Assembly: GCA_021785115.1 (NCBI GenBank)
Contig: JAJYGO010000052.1
Coordinates: 1 to 22,064 of the forward strand
From: Chloroflexota bacterium
GTDB taxonomy: Bacteria; Chloroflexota; Limnocylindria; Limnocylindrales; CSP1-4
Direction of reading: 5' to 3'
DNA: 22,064 bases
The notes under the pieces are model-generated. The model did no database searches. It was not told where the DNA came from and worked only from the letters and a program-made list of their open reading frames with translations. Made by a program: the position numbers and the translations under genes. Of this stretch, positions 15,108-22,064 are shown piece after piece; the first letter of the stretch is position 1; each line of letters starts with the position of its first letter.

Positions 15108-16609
15108 CAGCCGGCCACCCCCGCGATCGAGAGGCCGAAGCTCGCCTCGATGAACGCGAAGTCCGTCAGGATGTCGCCACGGAAGACGGCGGGGAACAGC
15201 GCCAGGTTGTGGAACGACGCCGAGCGGGGCTTGCAGCGACGCACCCGACCGTCCTGCACCTCGACCAGGTAGAGGACCTCCCCCTGGGGAGCCTCGGCCC
15301 ACCCGAAGCCCCGCCCCTGACCGACCTCGGCAGGCACGGCCACCCGCCACCGAGGTGCGCGGCGATCCGCCAGCACGTCGGCGGCCTGCCGGAGGAGGTG
15401 GAACGCGCCCCAGATCTCGTCCCACCGGACCCACAGACGGGCGAGGGCGTCGCCCTCGGGCCGGGCCGGCGCGGACCGGACGCCGAGCTCCCCGTACGCC
15501 GCATATCGACGCGACGCCCTCACGTCCTCCGGGAGGCCGGCGGCACGGCCGATCGGCCCGAGCGTCCCGTGGGCGCGCGCGAGCTCGGGCGTGAGCCGTC
15601 CCGTGCCCCGCAATCGATCGAGGAACGAGGCGGTCTCCATCAGCAGGTCGGCGTCCCGCCGGATTCCCCGCTCGAGCCCCCCGAGCGCATCGATCATCTC
15701 GGCCGGCCGGAGGGCGGGCGGTGCCGCAACCCCGCCCGGGACCACCACTCCCCTTCCGAAGCGGCTGCCGCACATGCGTGACACCAGGCGGAGCACCCGC
15801 TCCTTGTGCAGCGAGAACCGGGCCACCGCGACGGCGAGCCCGGCCGGCTCGGCCAGGCGCGTCGCCGCGTCGAGGTGGTTTGCGATGCGCTCGAGCTCGG
15901 CGTAGACGGTGCGGACCAACCGCGCCCCTTCGGGGACCTCGACGCCGGCGATCCCCTCCACGGCCTGACAGAAGGCGAGCGCATGGGCGACCGACGCGAC
16001 GCCCTCGACGCGCTCGGCGAGCAGGGCCGCATCGTCGAACACCATCCCCTCGAAGCGCTTCTCGATCCCGCGATGCTTGAAGAACACCCGGGGCCGGACG
16101 TGCGGGATCTCCTCTCCCGGCGTCTCCACGAGGTACTCGACCGACTCGAACACGCCCGAGCGCACCGGGCCGTAGGGGATCATGAACATGCCGGGCCCGC
16201 CCACGTGGGCCGGGAGGACCCGCTCGCTGGGCTCGATGCCCTCGCTCGCGCCGATGCCCCCGGGGTTCGGCCGGGCGACTCCCTCCCCCTCCCCCTGGGG
16301 CAGCACGAGCCCGCTCGGTCTCGGGTGCCCCTCGGGCACCAGGCCGAACTGGTCGCGGATCTCGCGCTCGTACCAGGAAGCTGCAGGCACCGAGACGGTC
16401 ACCGAGGGATAGGTGCCCGGCGGTCTCGCCACCACCGTCTCGATCGCATCCAGAGCATCCTGCCGGGCAAGCGCGGCCACAAGCCGCACTCCGCCGTCGA
16501 CTGCCGAGCCGAACAGCCCGGCGAACCTCGAGCCCGCGCCGACGCGCGAGGCCACCACCGCGTCGAACTCGTCGGTCCTCGCACGCACGACGGACGGCGC
16601 CGCGCTCAT
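15107..16609 (-). CDS. HycE/NuoCD-like large subunit without NiFe-binding cysteines
   Basis: A 500-residue fusion of a NuoC-like domain (about 10-100, with ASWYEREIRDQFGL) and a NuoD/HycE-like domain (about 140-500, with IPYGPVRSGVFES, FFKHRGIEKRFEG, HALAFCQAVEG and YAELERIANHL). In true [NiFe] hydrogenases an RxCGxC motif precedes AHALAFC; here it reads RVEGVA, so Glu202 and Ala205 replace the cysteines. The C-terminal DPCxxC motif is replaced by SFGLSIAG (Ser494, Gly497), and the protein ends there without a processing tail. It therefore cannot bind the standard NiFe centre. This matches Ehr-type complexes rather than Hyc/Hyf hydrogenases. The ATG at 16609 overlaps the HyfF-like stop and has GGAGGT upstream. 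Confidence 0.9.
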   Translation of the reverse strand: MSAAPSVVRARTDEFDAVVASRVGAGSRFAGLFGSAVDGGVRLVAALARQDALDAIETVVARPPGTYPSVTVSVPAASWYEREIRDQFGLVPEGHPRPSGLVLPQGEGEGVARPNPGGIGASEGIEPSERVLPAHVGGPGMFMIPYGPVRSGVFESVEYLVETPGEEIPHVRPRVFFKHRGIEKRFEGMVFDDAALLAERVEGVASVAHALAFCQAVEGIAGVEVPEGARLVRTVYAELERIANHLDAATRLAEPAGLAVAVARFSLHKERVLRLVSRMCGSRFGRGVVVPGGVAAPPALRPAEMIDALGGLERGIRRDADLLMETASFLDRLRGTGRLTPELARAHGTLGPIGRAAGLPEDVRASRRYAAYGELGVRSAPARPEGDALARLWVRWDEIWGAFHLLRQAADVLADRRAPRWRVAVPAEVGQGRGFGWAEAPQGEVLYLVEVQDGRVRRCKPRSASFHNLALFPAVFRGDILTDFAFIEASFGLSIAGVAG

Positions 16610-18066
16610 CGCGTACCTCCGATGACGGCGGCACCGCGCTGCAGCAGCAGCAGGAGCTCGGCCGGCGGATGCAGCCCGAGCAGCAGCAGCCCCAAGATGC
16701 CCGCCACCATCGGCACGACCATCCAGAGGCTCACCTCTCCCCGCGCGAGCCCCTCGCGCGCCGGGAGGACCGTCATCCGGTTCCCGTAGGAGGCGAGGCC
16801 GAGGAACGCGATGGTGACCAGCACCACGAGGATGGCCGCCGCCGCGTCCTGGCCACCCGACAGCCCTCCGCTCACGATCAGGAACTCGCTGCGGAAGATG
16901 CCGAAGGGAGGCAGCGCCGAGAGCGCCAGCACCGCCAGCAGGAACATCGAGCCGCTCCAGGGCAGCACGTCGATGCCACCGCGGATGGCCCCCAGACTCT
17001 TCGTGCCGAACTTGCGGACGAACGCGCCGGCCCCGAAGAACGCGGTGCCCTTGGCGGCCGCGTGTGCCAGCACATGGAGCAGGACCCCGACGAGCGCGAT
17101 CGGCGTCCCGAACGCGGTTCCCACCGCGAGGATGCCCATGTGCTCGACGCTCGAGTACGCGAGCAGCCGCTTCACGTTCCGCTGGTCGAGCACGAAGAGC
17201 GCCGCGAGCAGGAGGGAGGCGACGCCGAAGACCAGCAGCACGTTCCGGGGAAACACCGGCCCGAGGGCCCGGACGGCCACCTGATGGAACCGGAGGATCG
17301 CGTAGAAGCTCACGACGAGGAGCGCGCCCGACAGCATGGCGGAGACCGGGGTCGGTGCCTCCGCGTGGGCGTCGGGAAGCCACGTGTGCACCGGCACCAG
17401 GCCCATCTTCGTGCCGAACCCGAGCACGGCCAGGACGTAGGCGAGCTTCACGAGCGTCTCCGGCATCGCGGGGGCCGCCGCCTGCAGCCTCGTCAGGTAG
17501 GGCTCGTAGGCGGGCCCGAAGACGTGGCTGCCGGCCGCGTACATGAAGATCGTCCCGAGCAGCGCAACCGCCAGGCCGACCGAGGCGATCAGGATGTACT
17601 TCCAGGCGGCCTCCGCTGCATCGTCGGTGTTCTCGATGGCAACCAGCAGCGCCGAGATCACCGTGGTGATCTCGATCGCGACCCACACGAGCGCGAGGTC
17701 GTTGACGATCGGGACGCAGAGCATCGACCACGCGAAGAGGTTGATCCCCACGTAGAAGCGTCGGGCGTACCGTGGGAAGTCCTCCGACCCCTCCTCGGAT
17801 CGGAGGTACCCGACCGAGTACACGGCCGCCGTCGCGTAGACGAACGCGACGGCCACCAGGAACACCTCCGAGAGCGCATCGACCCGGAGCCATGCGCCCA
17901 CCGAGACCGCGCCGTCCACCGCCGGGCCGACCATGACGAGGGACAGGGCGAAGGTCCCGATCGAGGCGGCAACCGTGGCGGCCTGAGCGACCCGGGGGCG
18001 CGGCACCAGCGACAGGCAGGCCGCCACCGCCGGAAGGACGAGGATCGCAACGAGGACGCCCCTCAT
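16606..18066 (-). CDS. hyfF: HyfF-like antiporter-type membrane subunit
   Basis: A 486-residue polytopic protein of the NuoN/NuoM/HyfF family. Pump-channel residues are visible: Glu132 in WVAIEITT, Lys220 in FGTKMGLVPVHTWLPDAH, and Lys339 in AHAAAKGTAFFGAG. SSVEHMGI (305-312) is the usual sequence between helices. It should form the second ion-translocating module of the complex. The ATG at 18066 lies three bases after the HyfE-like stop, with AAGGG upstream. Its own stop overlaps the start of the large-subunit gene. Confidence 0.9.
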   Translation of the reverse strand: MRGVLVAILVLPAVAACLSLVPRPRVAQAATVAASIGTFALSLVMVGPAVDGAVSVGAWLRVDALSEVFLVAVAFVYATAAVYSVGYLRSEEGSEDFPRYARRFYVGINLFAWSMLCVPIVNDLALVWVAIEITTVISALLVAIENTDDAAEAAWKYILIASVGLAVALLGTIFMYAAGSHVFGPAYEPYLTRLQAAAPAMPETLVKLAYVLAVLGFGTKMGLVPVHTWLPDAHAEAPTPVSAMLSGALLVVSFYAILRFHQVAVRALGPVFPRNVLLVFGVASLLLAALFVLDQRNVKRLLAYSSVEHMGILAVGTAFGTPIALVGVLLHVLAHAAAKGTAFFGAGAFVRKFGTKSLGAIRGGIDVLPWSGSMFLLAVLALSALPPFGIFRSEFLIVSGGLSGGQDAAAAILVVLVTIAFLGLASYGNRMTVLPAREGLARGEVSLWMVVPMVAGILGLLLLGLHPPAELLLLLQRGAAVIGGTR

Positions 18067-18069
18067 CGG

Positions 18070-18741
18070 TCAGCCCTTGAGCCGGTCCAGGACCTCGGTG
18101 CTGAGGGTCTCGCTGCGGATGTGATGGGTCCGCATCAGCGCACCGAAGACGACGACGGCGACCAGGAGGTCGAAGAGGAAGACGATGGCGAGGATGAGCG
18201 GGAGGCCCCATGCCACGACCAGGCCTGCCACCGACACCCCGTTCTCGATGGAGAACGCGCCCACCGCCTGCGAGACGACGTCCGAGCGCACGATGATCAC
18301 GACGAGGGAGGCGAGCACCACCGCCACCGACACCGCGAGGGCGGGCGCCGGCAGGATGCTGTCCCTGCCGACGCCGAGGCTGCCGACCGCGAACAGGCCG
18401 AACGCGGCGACGGCCACGGCGATGAGCGCCGCGGCAGGCGTCTTCAGGCGGGCGCTGTGCGCGAGATCGACGTCGGCCTCGCGGACGAACCGCGGGATCA
18501 GGATCGGGATGAGGACGACCTTGAGCGCGACCGAGAGCCCCGCCAGCACGAACAGTTGGGGCACATGGGCGACGCCGGCCACGACCGCGGAGAGGACCGC
18601 GACGAGAGCCGACTGGACGGCGTAGATCCGCACCTGCGCGTGGACCAGCTGGGCGCGCAGCATCGCGAACACGGCGAGCAGCACGAGCACCGCCACCACG
18701 TTCGCCGTTCCCTCGAAGCCCGTGGGCGCGGGATGCATCAT
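18070..18741 (-). CDS. hyfE: HyfE-like membrane subunit (NuoK-related)
   Basis: A 223-residue membrane protein with about six to seven hydrophobic segments. HyfE-type subunits combine a NuoK-like part with extra helices, and ENGVSVAGLV about two thirds along matches the NuoK-type buried glutamate segment. The start is the first of two adjacent ATG codons (18741 or 18738). The first overlaps the HycD-like stop as ATGA, and GGGGGG lies just upstream. It is assigned partly by position between the HycD-like and HyfF-like genes, the order also seen in hyc/hyf-type operons. Confidence 0.85.
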   Translation of the reverse strand: MMHPAPTGFEGTANVVAVLVLLAVFAMLRAQLVHAQVRIYAVQSALVAVLSAVVAGVAHVPQLFVLAGLSVALKVVLIPILIPRFVREADVDLAHSARLKTPAAALIAVAVAAFGLFAVGSLGVGRDSILPAPALAVSVAVVLASLVVIIVRSDVVSQAVGAFSIENGVSVAGLVVAWGLPLILAIVFLFDLLVAVVVFGALMRTHHIRSETLSTEVLDRLKG

Positions 18742-19694
18742 CCGCCCCCCAGGTAGAAGGTGAACACCGCGACCACCGCGAGCAGGAACGCGGCCGCCAT
18801 GAACTCGGTGATCTTGAACAGGCGGAGCTTCGCGAACGAGTTGTCGATGATCGCGAGGATGCAGCCGACGATCAGCGCCTTGCCGATGAGGACGGGGATC
18901 GCGAGGAGAACCGAGCCGACGTGCCCGCTGGACGCGAGCCCCCACGGCGCCACGAACACGTCCACGAAGATCGTGTAGAGGATCAGCTGCTTCATCGCCG
19001 ATCCCCACGTGAGCAGGGCGAACAGGGGGCCCGAGTGCTCGAGCGTGCGCGCCTCGTCGATCATCCCGAACTCGAGCGTCCCGCTGTGGGTCTCGACCGG
19101 GATCCTCCCGGTGTCGGCGACGACCACCATGAAGAACGCGGCCGCCGCCAGCACGTGCGCCGGGCGCACGATCTCCCCCACGCTCGACCTGACCGTTGCC
19201 GCGAGCGCGTACGGCAGGTCGGTGGACGTCAGCAAGCCGACCGTGAAGGTGATGAACAGGATCGAGGGCTCGACGAGCGCCCCGAACGTCATCGCGCGGC
19301 TGCTGCCGAGCTGCGCATACGGGCCGCCGCTCTCCGCGGCCGCGAGCGCCACCGAGAAGCCGGCCAGCCCGAGCACGAACCCCCCACCGAGGATGTCTCC
19401 CATGTAGCCGAGGGGTAGCGGGTAGCTCGTCAGCACCGGGATCAGCAGCGGCACGAGCAGGTAGCAGGCGAACGCCACGATGGGCGCGACCACGAAGACC
19501 AGGCTCGCGTCCTCGGGGACGAGGGTCTCCTTGCGAAACAGCTTCCCGAGGTCGTAGTAGGGCTGGAGGACGCGGGGGCCCCGCCGGCCCTGCAGGCGAC
19601 CCTCGACCTTCGCCACGACGCCGCTCACGAGCGGGCCGCCCAGGAGGACCGTCAGAACCTGCAGCGCATTGACCGCCGCGGGCGCAAGAATCAC
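18738..19694 (-). CDS. hycD: HycD/HyfC-like (NuoH-related) membrane subunit, first gene of operon
   Basis: A 318-residue polytopic protein of the NuoH/HycD family, which anchors the soluble arm to the membrane and lines the quinone-cavity region in complex I. The first cytoplasmic loop EGRLQGRRGPRVLQPYYDLGK and the later DTGRIPVETH...EFGMIDEARTLEHSG loop are both typical of HycD. The start is GTG at 19694, chosen because GGAGGTGA (19711-19704 on this strand) sits nine bases upstream and the protein begins with the usual hydrophobic helix. It is followed with overlap by the HyfE-like gene. Confidence 0.92.
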   Translation of the reverse strand: MILAPAAVNALQVLTVLLGGPLVSGVVAKVEGRLQGRRGPRVLQPYYDLGKLFRKETLVPEDASLVFVVAPIVAFACYLLVPLLIPVLTSYPLPLGYMGDILGGGFVLGLAGFSVALAAAESGGPYAQLGSSRAMTFGALVEPSILFITFTVGLLTSTDLPYALAATVRSSVGEIVRPAHVLAAAAFFMVVVADTGRIPVETHSGTLEFGMIDEARTLEHSGPLFALLTWGSAMKQLILYTIFVDVFVAPWGLASSGHVGSVLLAIPVLIGKALIVGCILAIIDNSFAKLRLFKITEFMAAAFLLAVVAVFTFYLGGG

Positions 19695-19722
19695 CAGAGC
19701 CCGTCACCTCCACGAGGAACCA

Positions 19723-19737
19723 CTAGCTCTTCGCTAG
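19723..19737. repeat. Short inverted repeat in the operon leader
   Basis: CTAGC (19723-19727) and GCTAG (19733-19737) are perfect complements around TCTTC. The repeat lies between the proposed promoter and the ribosome binding site of the first operon gene. It could be an operator or a leader hairpin; five base pairs is too little for certainty. Confidence 0.3.
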
Positions 19738-19803
19738 AGGCCATCAGCTCGTGGCGGTTCGGGCTCCGGGCCCGCCGGGACCTCATCCGGCTTGCTCGCT
19801 TCA

Positions 19804-19833
19804 TTGATAGCAGAGGGAGCGGCGCCGCGACAA
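19804..19833 (-). promoter_or_regulatory. Candidate sigma-70-type promoter of the hyc-like operon
   Basis: Read on the minus strand, TTGTCG (19833-19828) and TATCAA (19809-19804) are separated by 18 bases and match the -35/-10 consensus at four of six positions each. The predicted RNA start near 19797 would leave a leader of about 100 bases before the GTG at 19694. No other clear promoter is seen between here and the operon start. This was judged by eye only. Confidence 0.35.
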
Positions 19834-20147
19834 ACGCGGCCGACCACGGCATCCTCCCCACTGCGCCGTCCGCGCCAGAGCGCGACGTCGCCGTTGCGCG
19901 CACATGAGATAGGATGATCGGTGGCGATGAGGCCCGCCTGAAGGGTCGCGTTCGGCGGCTGATGGCTTCTACCGTTTGACGAGGTGGAAGCGAAGCCGCA
20001 TGTCTCACCCGCAAATCGCGTCAGTGCGCACCAGCGCCGTCCCTCCGGGCGGAACGAGCCAGCCACTCGATCGCGAAACCTTCCCGCCACGGGGCCCGGA
20101 CAAACAAGAGAGCCGGGACAGGTCGCATTTCGCGGAGCCGACGCGTC

Positions 20148-20155
20148 GGAGGTGA
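20148..20155 (+). promoter_or_regulatory. Ribosome binding site that supports a TTG start
   Basis: GGAGGTGA ends eight bases before TTG at 20164, an ideal spacing. The GTG inside it (20152) is in frame but overlaps the binding site itself, so it is unlikely to be the start. The product from TTG begins MRFHSILFGQ, which looks like the natural N-terminus of this MutS subfamily. Confidence 0.65.
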
Positions 20156-20163
20156 ATCACTCC

Positions 20164-21699
20164 TTGCGATTCCACAGCATACTCTTCGGGCAGCTCGAAC
20201 CCGGCGGCGAACTCGACGACCCGGCACAACCCCCTTTCCTAAGGGACCTGAATCTCGATCAAGTCATCGACTCGATGACCGTCGACCGCCTGGAGTACCG
20301 TCTGGACGCCTTCTTCTACACTCCGTTGCGCGACGTCGACACCGTGCGGTATCGGCATGCGGTGTTTCGCGATCTCGAGGATCCACCTCTGCTGGAATCC
20401 ATTGGGGCGTTTGCGCAGCAGATGCACGCAATGCGCACCCGTCTCGTCCAGGCAGACCGGCTCCACTACAAGTACGAGAAGGAGGGCTGGTTCCTGGACG
20501 CGACGGCGACCTACTGCGACGCCGTGAGCTCACTGGCCGAGAGGCTCAGTGGCCTCGACGTCACCTCGCGTGGGCTCCTCGCGTTCCGGGACTACCTCCT
20601 GGGTTACACGCACTCCTCCGCGTTTACAGCGCTCGCGACCGAGACGCGGCAGATGCAGGCCGCCCTTGCCCAAGTGACATACCGCGTGCATGTCAAAGGG
20701 CACCGGGTCCGGGTCGGCAAGCAGGACGACGAGCCCGACTACAGCGTGGAGGTGGAGAAGACATTCGCCAGGTTCAAGCAAGGGGCCGTGAAGGACTACA
20801 GGGTCAGGCTCTCCACCGGACTGGGGATGAACCACGTTGAGGCTCGCATCCTGGAGCTCGTCGCGCGGCTGTATCGCGATGTCTTCCAGGAGTTGGACGG
20901 CTACTGCGGCCGCCACCGAGACTACGTCGACCCAACCATCCGCGCCTTCGACCGCGAAGTCCAGTTCTACCTCGCCTACCTGCAGCTCATCGAGCCGCTC
21001 AAGGGCGCCGGACTGCCCTTCTGCTACCCACACGTCTCGGCTCGCTCCAAGGAGGTGTGCGCCGTCGAAGCCTTCGACCTTGCCTTGGCCGGAAAGCTCG
21101 TTCACGAGAACTCGCCCGTGGTGTGCAACGACCTCTCGCTCAGCGGTGCCGAGCGCGTCCTCGTCGTCACGGGTCCCAACCAGGGCGGCAAGAGCACCTT
21201 CGCGCGCATGTTCGGCCAACTGCACTACCTTGCGAGCCTCGGCTGTCCGGTGCCGGGCAAGGAGGCCCGACTCTTCCTGCCCGATCGGCTGTTCACGCAC
21301 TTCGAACGCGAGGAAGACGTACGGACCCTCAGAGGGAAGCTCGAGGACGAGCTGGTCAGACTTCGCGACATTCTTCGGGAGAGCACGAGCGACAGCGTCG
21401 TGATCATGAACGAGAGCCTGACCTCGACGAGTCTGAGCGATGCGGTCTTGCTCGGCAAGGAGGTGATGAGGCAGCTGGTTGAGTTGGACCTGCTGTGCGT
21501 GTGGGTGACCTTCGTGGACGAGCTGTCAGCGCTCAGCGAGGCGACCGTCAGCATGGTGAGCACGGTCGCACCTGACAACCCGGCCGTGCGAACCTACGCG
21601 ATTGTGAGGCGGCCCGCCGACGGACGTGCCTACGCCGCCGCGATCGCCGAGAAGTACGGACTCACCTACGACACGCTGAGGGGACGGATCGCGACATGA
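20164..21699 (+). CDS. MutS-family ATPase, first of a pair
   Basis: A 511-residue MutS-related protein, shorter than true MutS (about 850 residues) and lacking the N-terminal mismatch-recognition domain. Helical lever/core sequence precedes a C-terminal ABC-type ATPase. Walker A is GPNQGGKST (337-345). FEREEDVRTLRGKLEDEL is the conserved signature segment, and the Walker B region reads VVIMNES (412-418), with Asn where MutS proteins usually have Asp before the catalytic Glu. From memory Asn is common in this subfamily, so activity may be retained. The TTG start is supported by GGAGGTGA at 20148-20155. The stop overlaps the ATG of a second MutS-family gene, suggesting a heterodimer. The function is probably a DNA-structure or repair role, but is not established. 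GC content looks lower than in the rest of the window. Confidence 0.85.
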   Translation: MRFHSILFGQLEPGGELDDPAQPPFLRDLNLDQVIDSMTVDRLEYRLDAFFYTPLRDVDTVRYRHAVFRDLEDPPLLESIGAFAQQMHAMRTRLVQADRLHYKYEKEGWFLDATATYCDAVSSLAERLSGLDVTSRGLLAFRDYLLGYTHSSAFTALATETRQMQAALAQVTYRVHVKGHRVRVGKQDDEPDYSVEVEKTFARFKQGAVKDYRVRLSTGLGMNHVEARILELVARLYRDVFQELDGYCGRHRDYVDPTIRAFDREVQFYLAYLQLIEPLKGAGLPFCYPHVSARSKEVCAVEAFDLALAGKLVHENSPVVCNDLSLSGAERVLVVTGPNQGGKSTFARMFGQLHYLASLGCPVPGKEARLFLPDRLFTHFEREEDVRTLRGKLEDELVRLRDILRESTSDSVVIMNESLTSTSLSDAVLLGKEVMRQLVELDLLCVWVTFVDELSALSEATVSMVSTVAPDNPAVRTYAIVRRPADGRAYAAAIAEKYGLTYDTLRGRIAT

Positions 21700-22064
21700 A
21701 GACCTTCCTCATGCACAGGGATCGAGACTTCGACCTGGGAGCGGAACTGCCCCCCAACGCGGACGCCCTTACGCAGGACCTGGAACTGACCACGCTCCTC
21801 GAGGCCATGGCCCTTGGCGACAAGTTCCTCTTCGAAGTGGGCAGGAAGGCCGTGCTCTCGGGCCTGCGCGACCCTGAGGCCATTCTCTATCGCCAGCGGG
21901 TCCTTGCCGATTGCCTCGATCAGGCGTCGGCGCCGAGCGAGATCTACACGATCGCGGTGGAAGCGATCGAGGGGGAACGGCGGGCATACTTCGGGCTCTT
22001 CAGTGCCTCCCCCGACACGATTCTCCACAGGTCCGTGAGGGTGCTGGAGCTGTTCGTGAGCCTG
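21696..22064 (+). CDS. MutS-family protein, second of the pair (3' partial)
   Basis: The first 123 residues of a protein running off the window. It begins MKTFLMHRDRDFDL, followed by LTQDLELTTLLEAMALGDKFLFEV and DPEAILYRQRVLADCL. This is the N-terminal helical part typical of the MutS-like partner proteins found next to genes like the preceding one. The partner's own N-terminus has a comparable layout (LNLDQVIDSM...RYRHAVFRDL), so the two are probably paralogues. ATG at 21696 overlaps the upstream stop (ATGA). The ATPase domain should follow beyond 22064. Assignment rests on this N-terminal similarity and on context. Confidence 0.75.
   Translation, partial: MKTFLMHRDRDFDLGAELPPNADALTQDLELTTLLEAMALGDKFLFEVGRKAVLSGLRDPEAILYRQRVLADCLDQASAPSEIYTIAVEAIEGERRAYFGLFSASPDTILHRSVRVLELFVSL

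Larger units (their letters stand above)
19695..20163. other. Divergent intergenic region between hyc-like operon and MutS-like pair
   Basis: This 469-base stretch has no convincing gene on either strand. It contains the leader, inverted repeat and candidate promoter of the minus-strand operon. For the plus-strand pair it holds TAGGAT (19910-19915) and TTGACG (19976-19981) as weak promoter-like hexamers without well-placed partners. The open frame from 19984 to 20163 upstream of the MutS-like gene is Arg/Pro-rich and does not resemble the family N-terminus, so I treat it as untranslated. Confidence 0.5.

Noticed and set aside
14328..16609. Functional [NiFe] hydrogenase or formate hydrogenlyase
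   Set aside because: All four NiFe cysteines and all four proximal-cluster cysteines are replaced, and no hyp or protease genes are in the window.
16669..18756. Long plus-strand open frame (695 codons) across the HyfF- and HyfE-like genes
   Set aside because: An antisense shadow with extreme Glu/His/Arg/Asp composition, caused by GC-rich third positions of the real genes.
19984..20163. Longer ATG-initiated N-terminus for the MutS-like protein
   Set aside because: The extra 60 residues are Arg/Pro-rich and unlike the family, and a well-spaced GGAGGTGA precedes TTG at 20164.

Overview
The window is very GC-rich (roughly 70-75% by eye), tightly packed, and rich in ATGA/GTGA/TGATG stop-start overlaps. 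GTG and TTG starts are frequent. DrrAB-type ABC genes, strong Shine-Dalgarno sequences and the style of the hyc-like operon suggest a high-GC Gram-positive, probably an uncultured Actinomycetota lineage. I cannot place it further, and other GC-rich phyla are possible. No rRNA, tRNA, transposase or CRISPR array was seen.

Layout. (1) 1-4522, plus strand: a 5'-truncated xanthine-dehydrogenase-type molybdopterin subunit, a YgeW-like knotted carbamoyltransferase and a dihydropyrimidinase/hydantoinase (HyuA-like). Together they look like part of an xdhD-ygeW-hyuA purine/urate breakdown cluster. (2) 4551-6430, plus: a DrrA/DrrB-type ABC exporter, with a perfect spaced inverted repeat over its start codon. 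(3) 6523-9287, plus: the radical SAM and MEMO members of the AmmeMemoRadiSam system (the AMMECR1 member is absent here), then a SagB/ThcOx nitroreductase-fold protein carrying a lipoprotein signal. An octamer tandem repeat lies between the last two. (4) 9432-11748, plus: an MFS transporter and two overlapping genes of unknown function. (5) 19694-11822, minus: a seven-gene operon for a complex I/group 4 hydrogenase-like membrane complex (HycD/HyfC-, HyfE-, HyfF-, HycE-, ferredoxin-HycG- and HyfB-like) ending in a universal stress protein. (6) 20164-22064, plus: two overlapping MutS-family ATPase genes of visibly lower GC, the second cut by the window edge.

The most interesting part is the operon at 14328-16609. 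The hydrogenase-like large subunit lacks all four cysteines that would bind NiFe. The NuoB/HycG-like small subunit also lacks all four cysteines that would bind the proximal (N2-type) [4Fe-4S] cluster, while a fused N-terminal ferredoxin segment keeps four cysteines. The membrane subunits keep the charged residues expected of ion pumps. As read, this is a complex I-like machine without the usual catalytic metal site and without the usual proximal electron carrier. Its gene set resembles, from memory, the Mycobacterium tuberculosis Rv0082-Rv0087 locus and the 'Ehr' (energy-converting hydrogenase-related) complexes.
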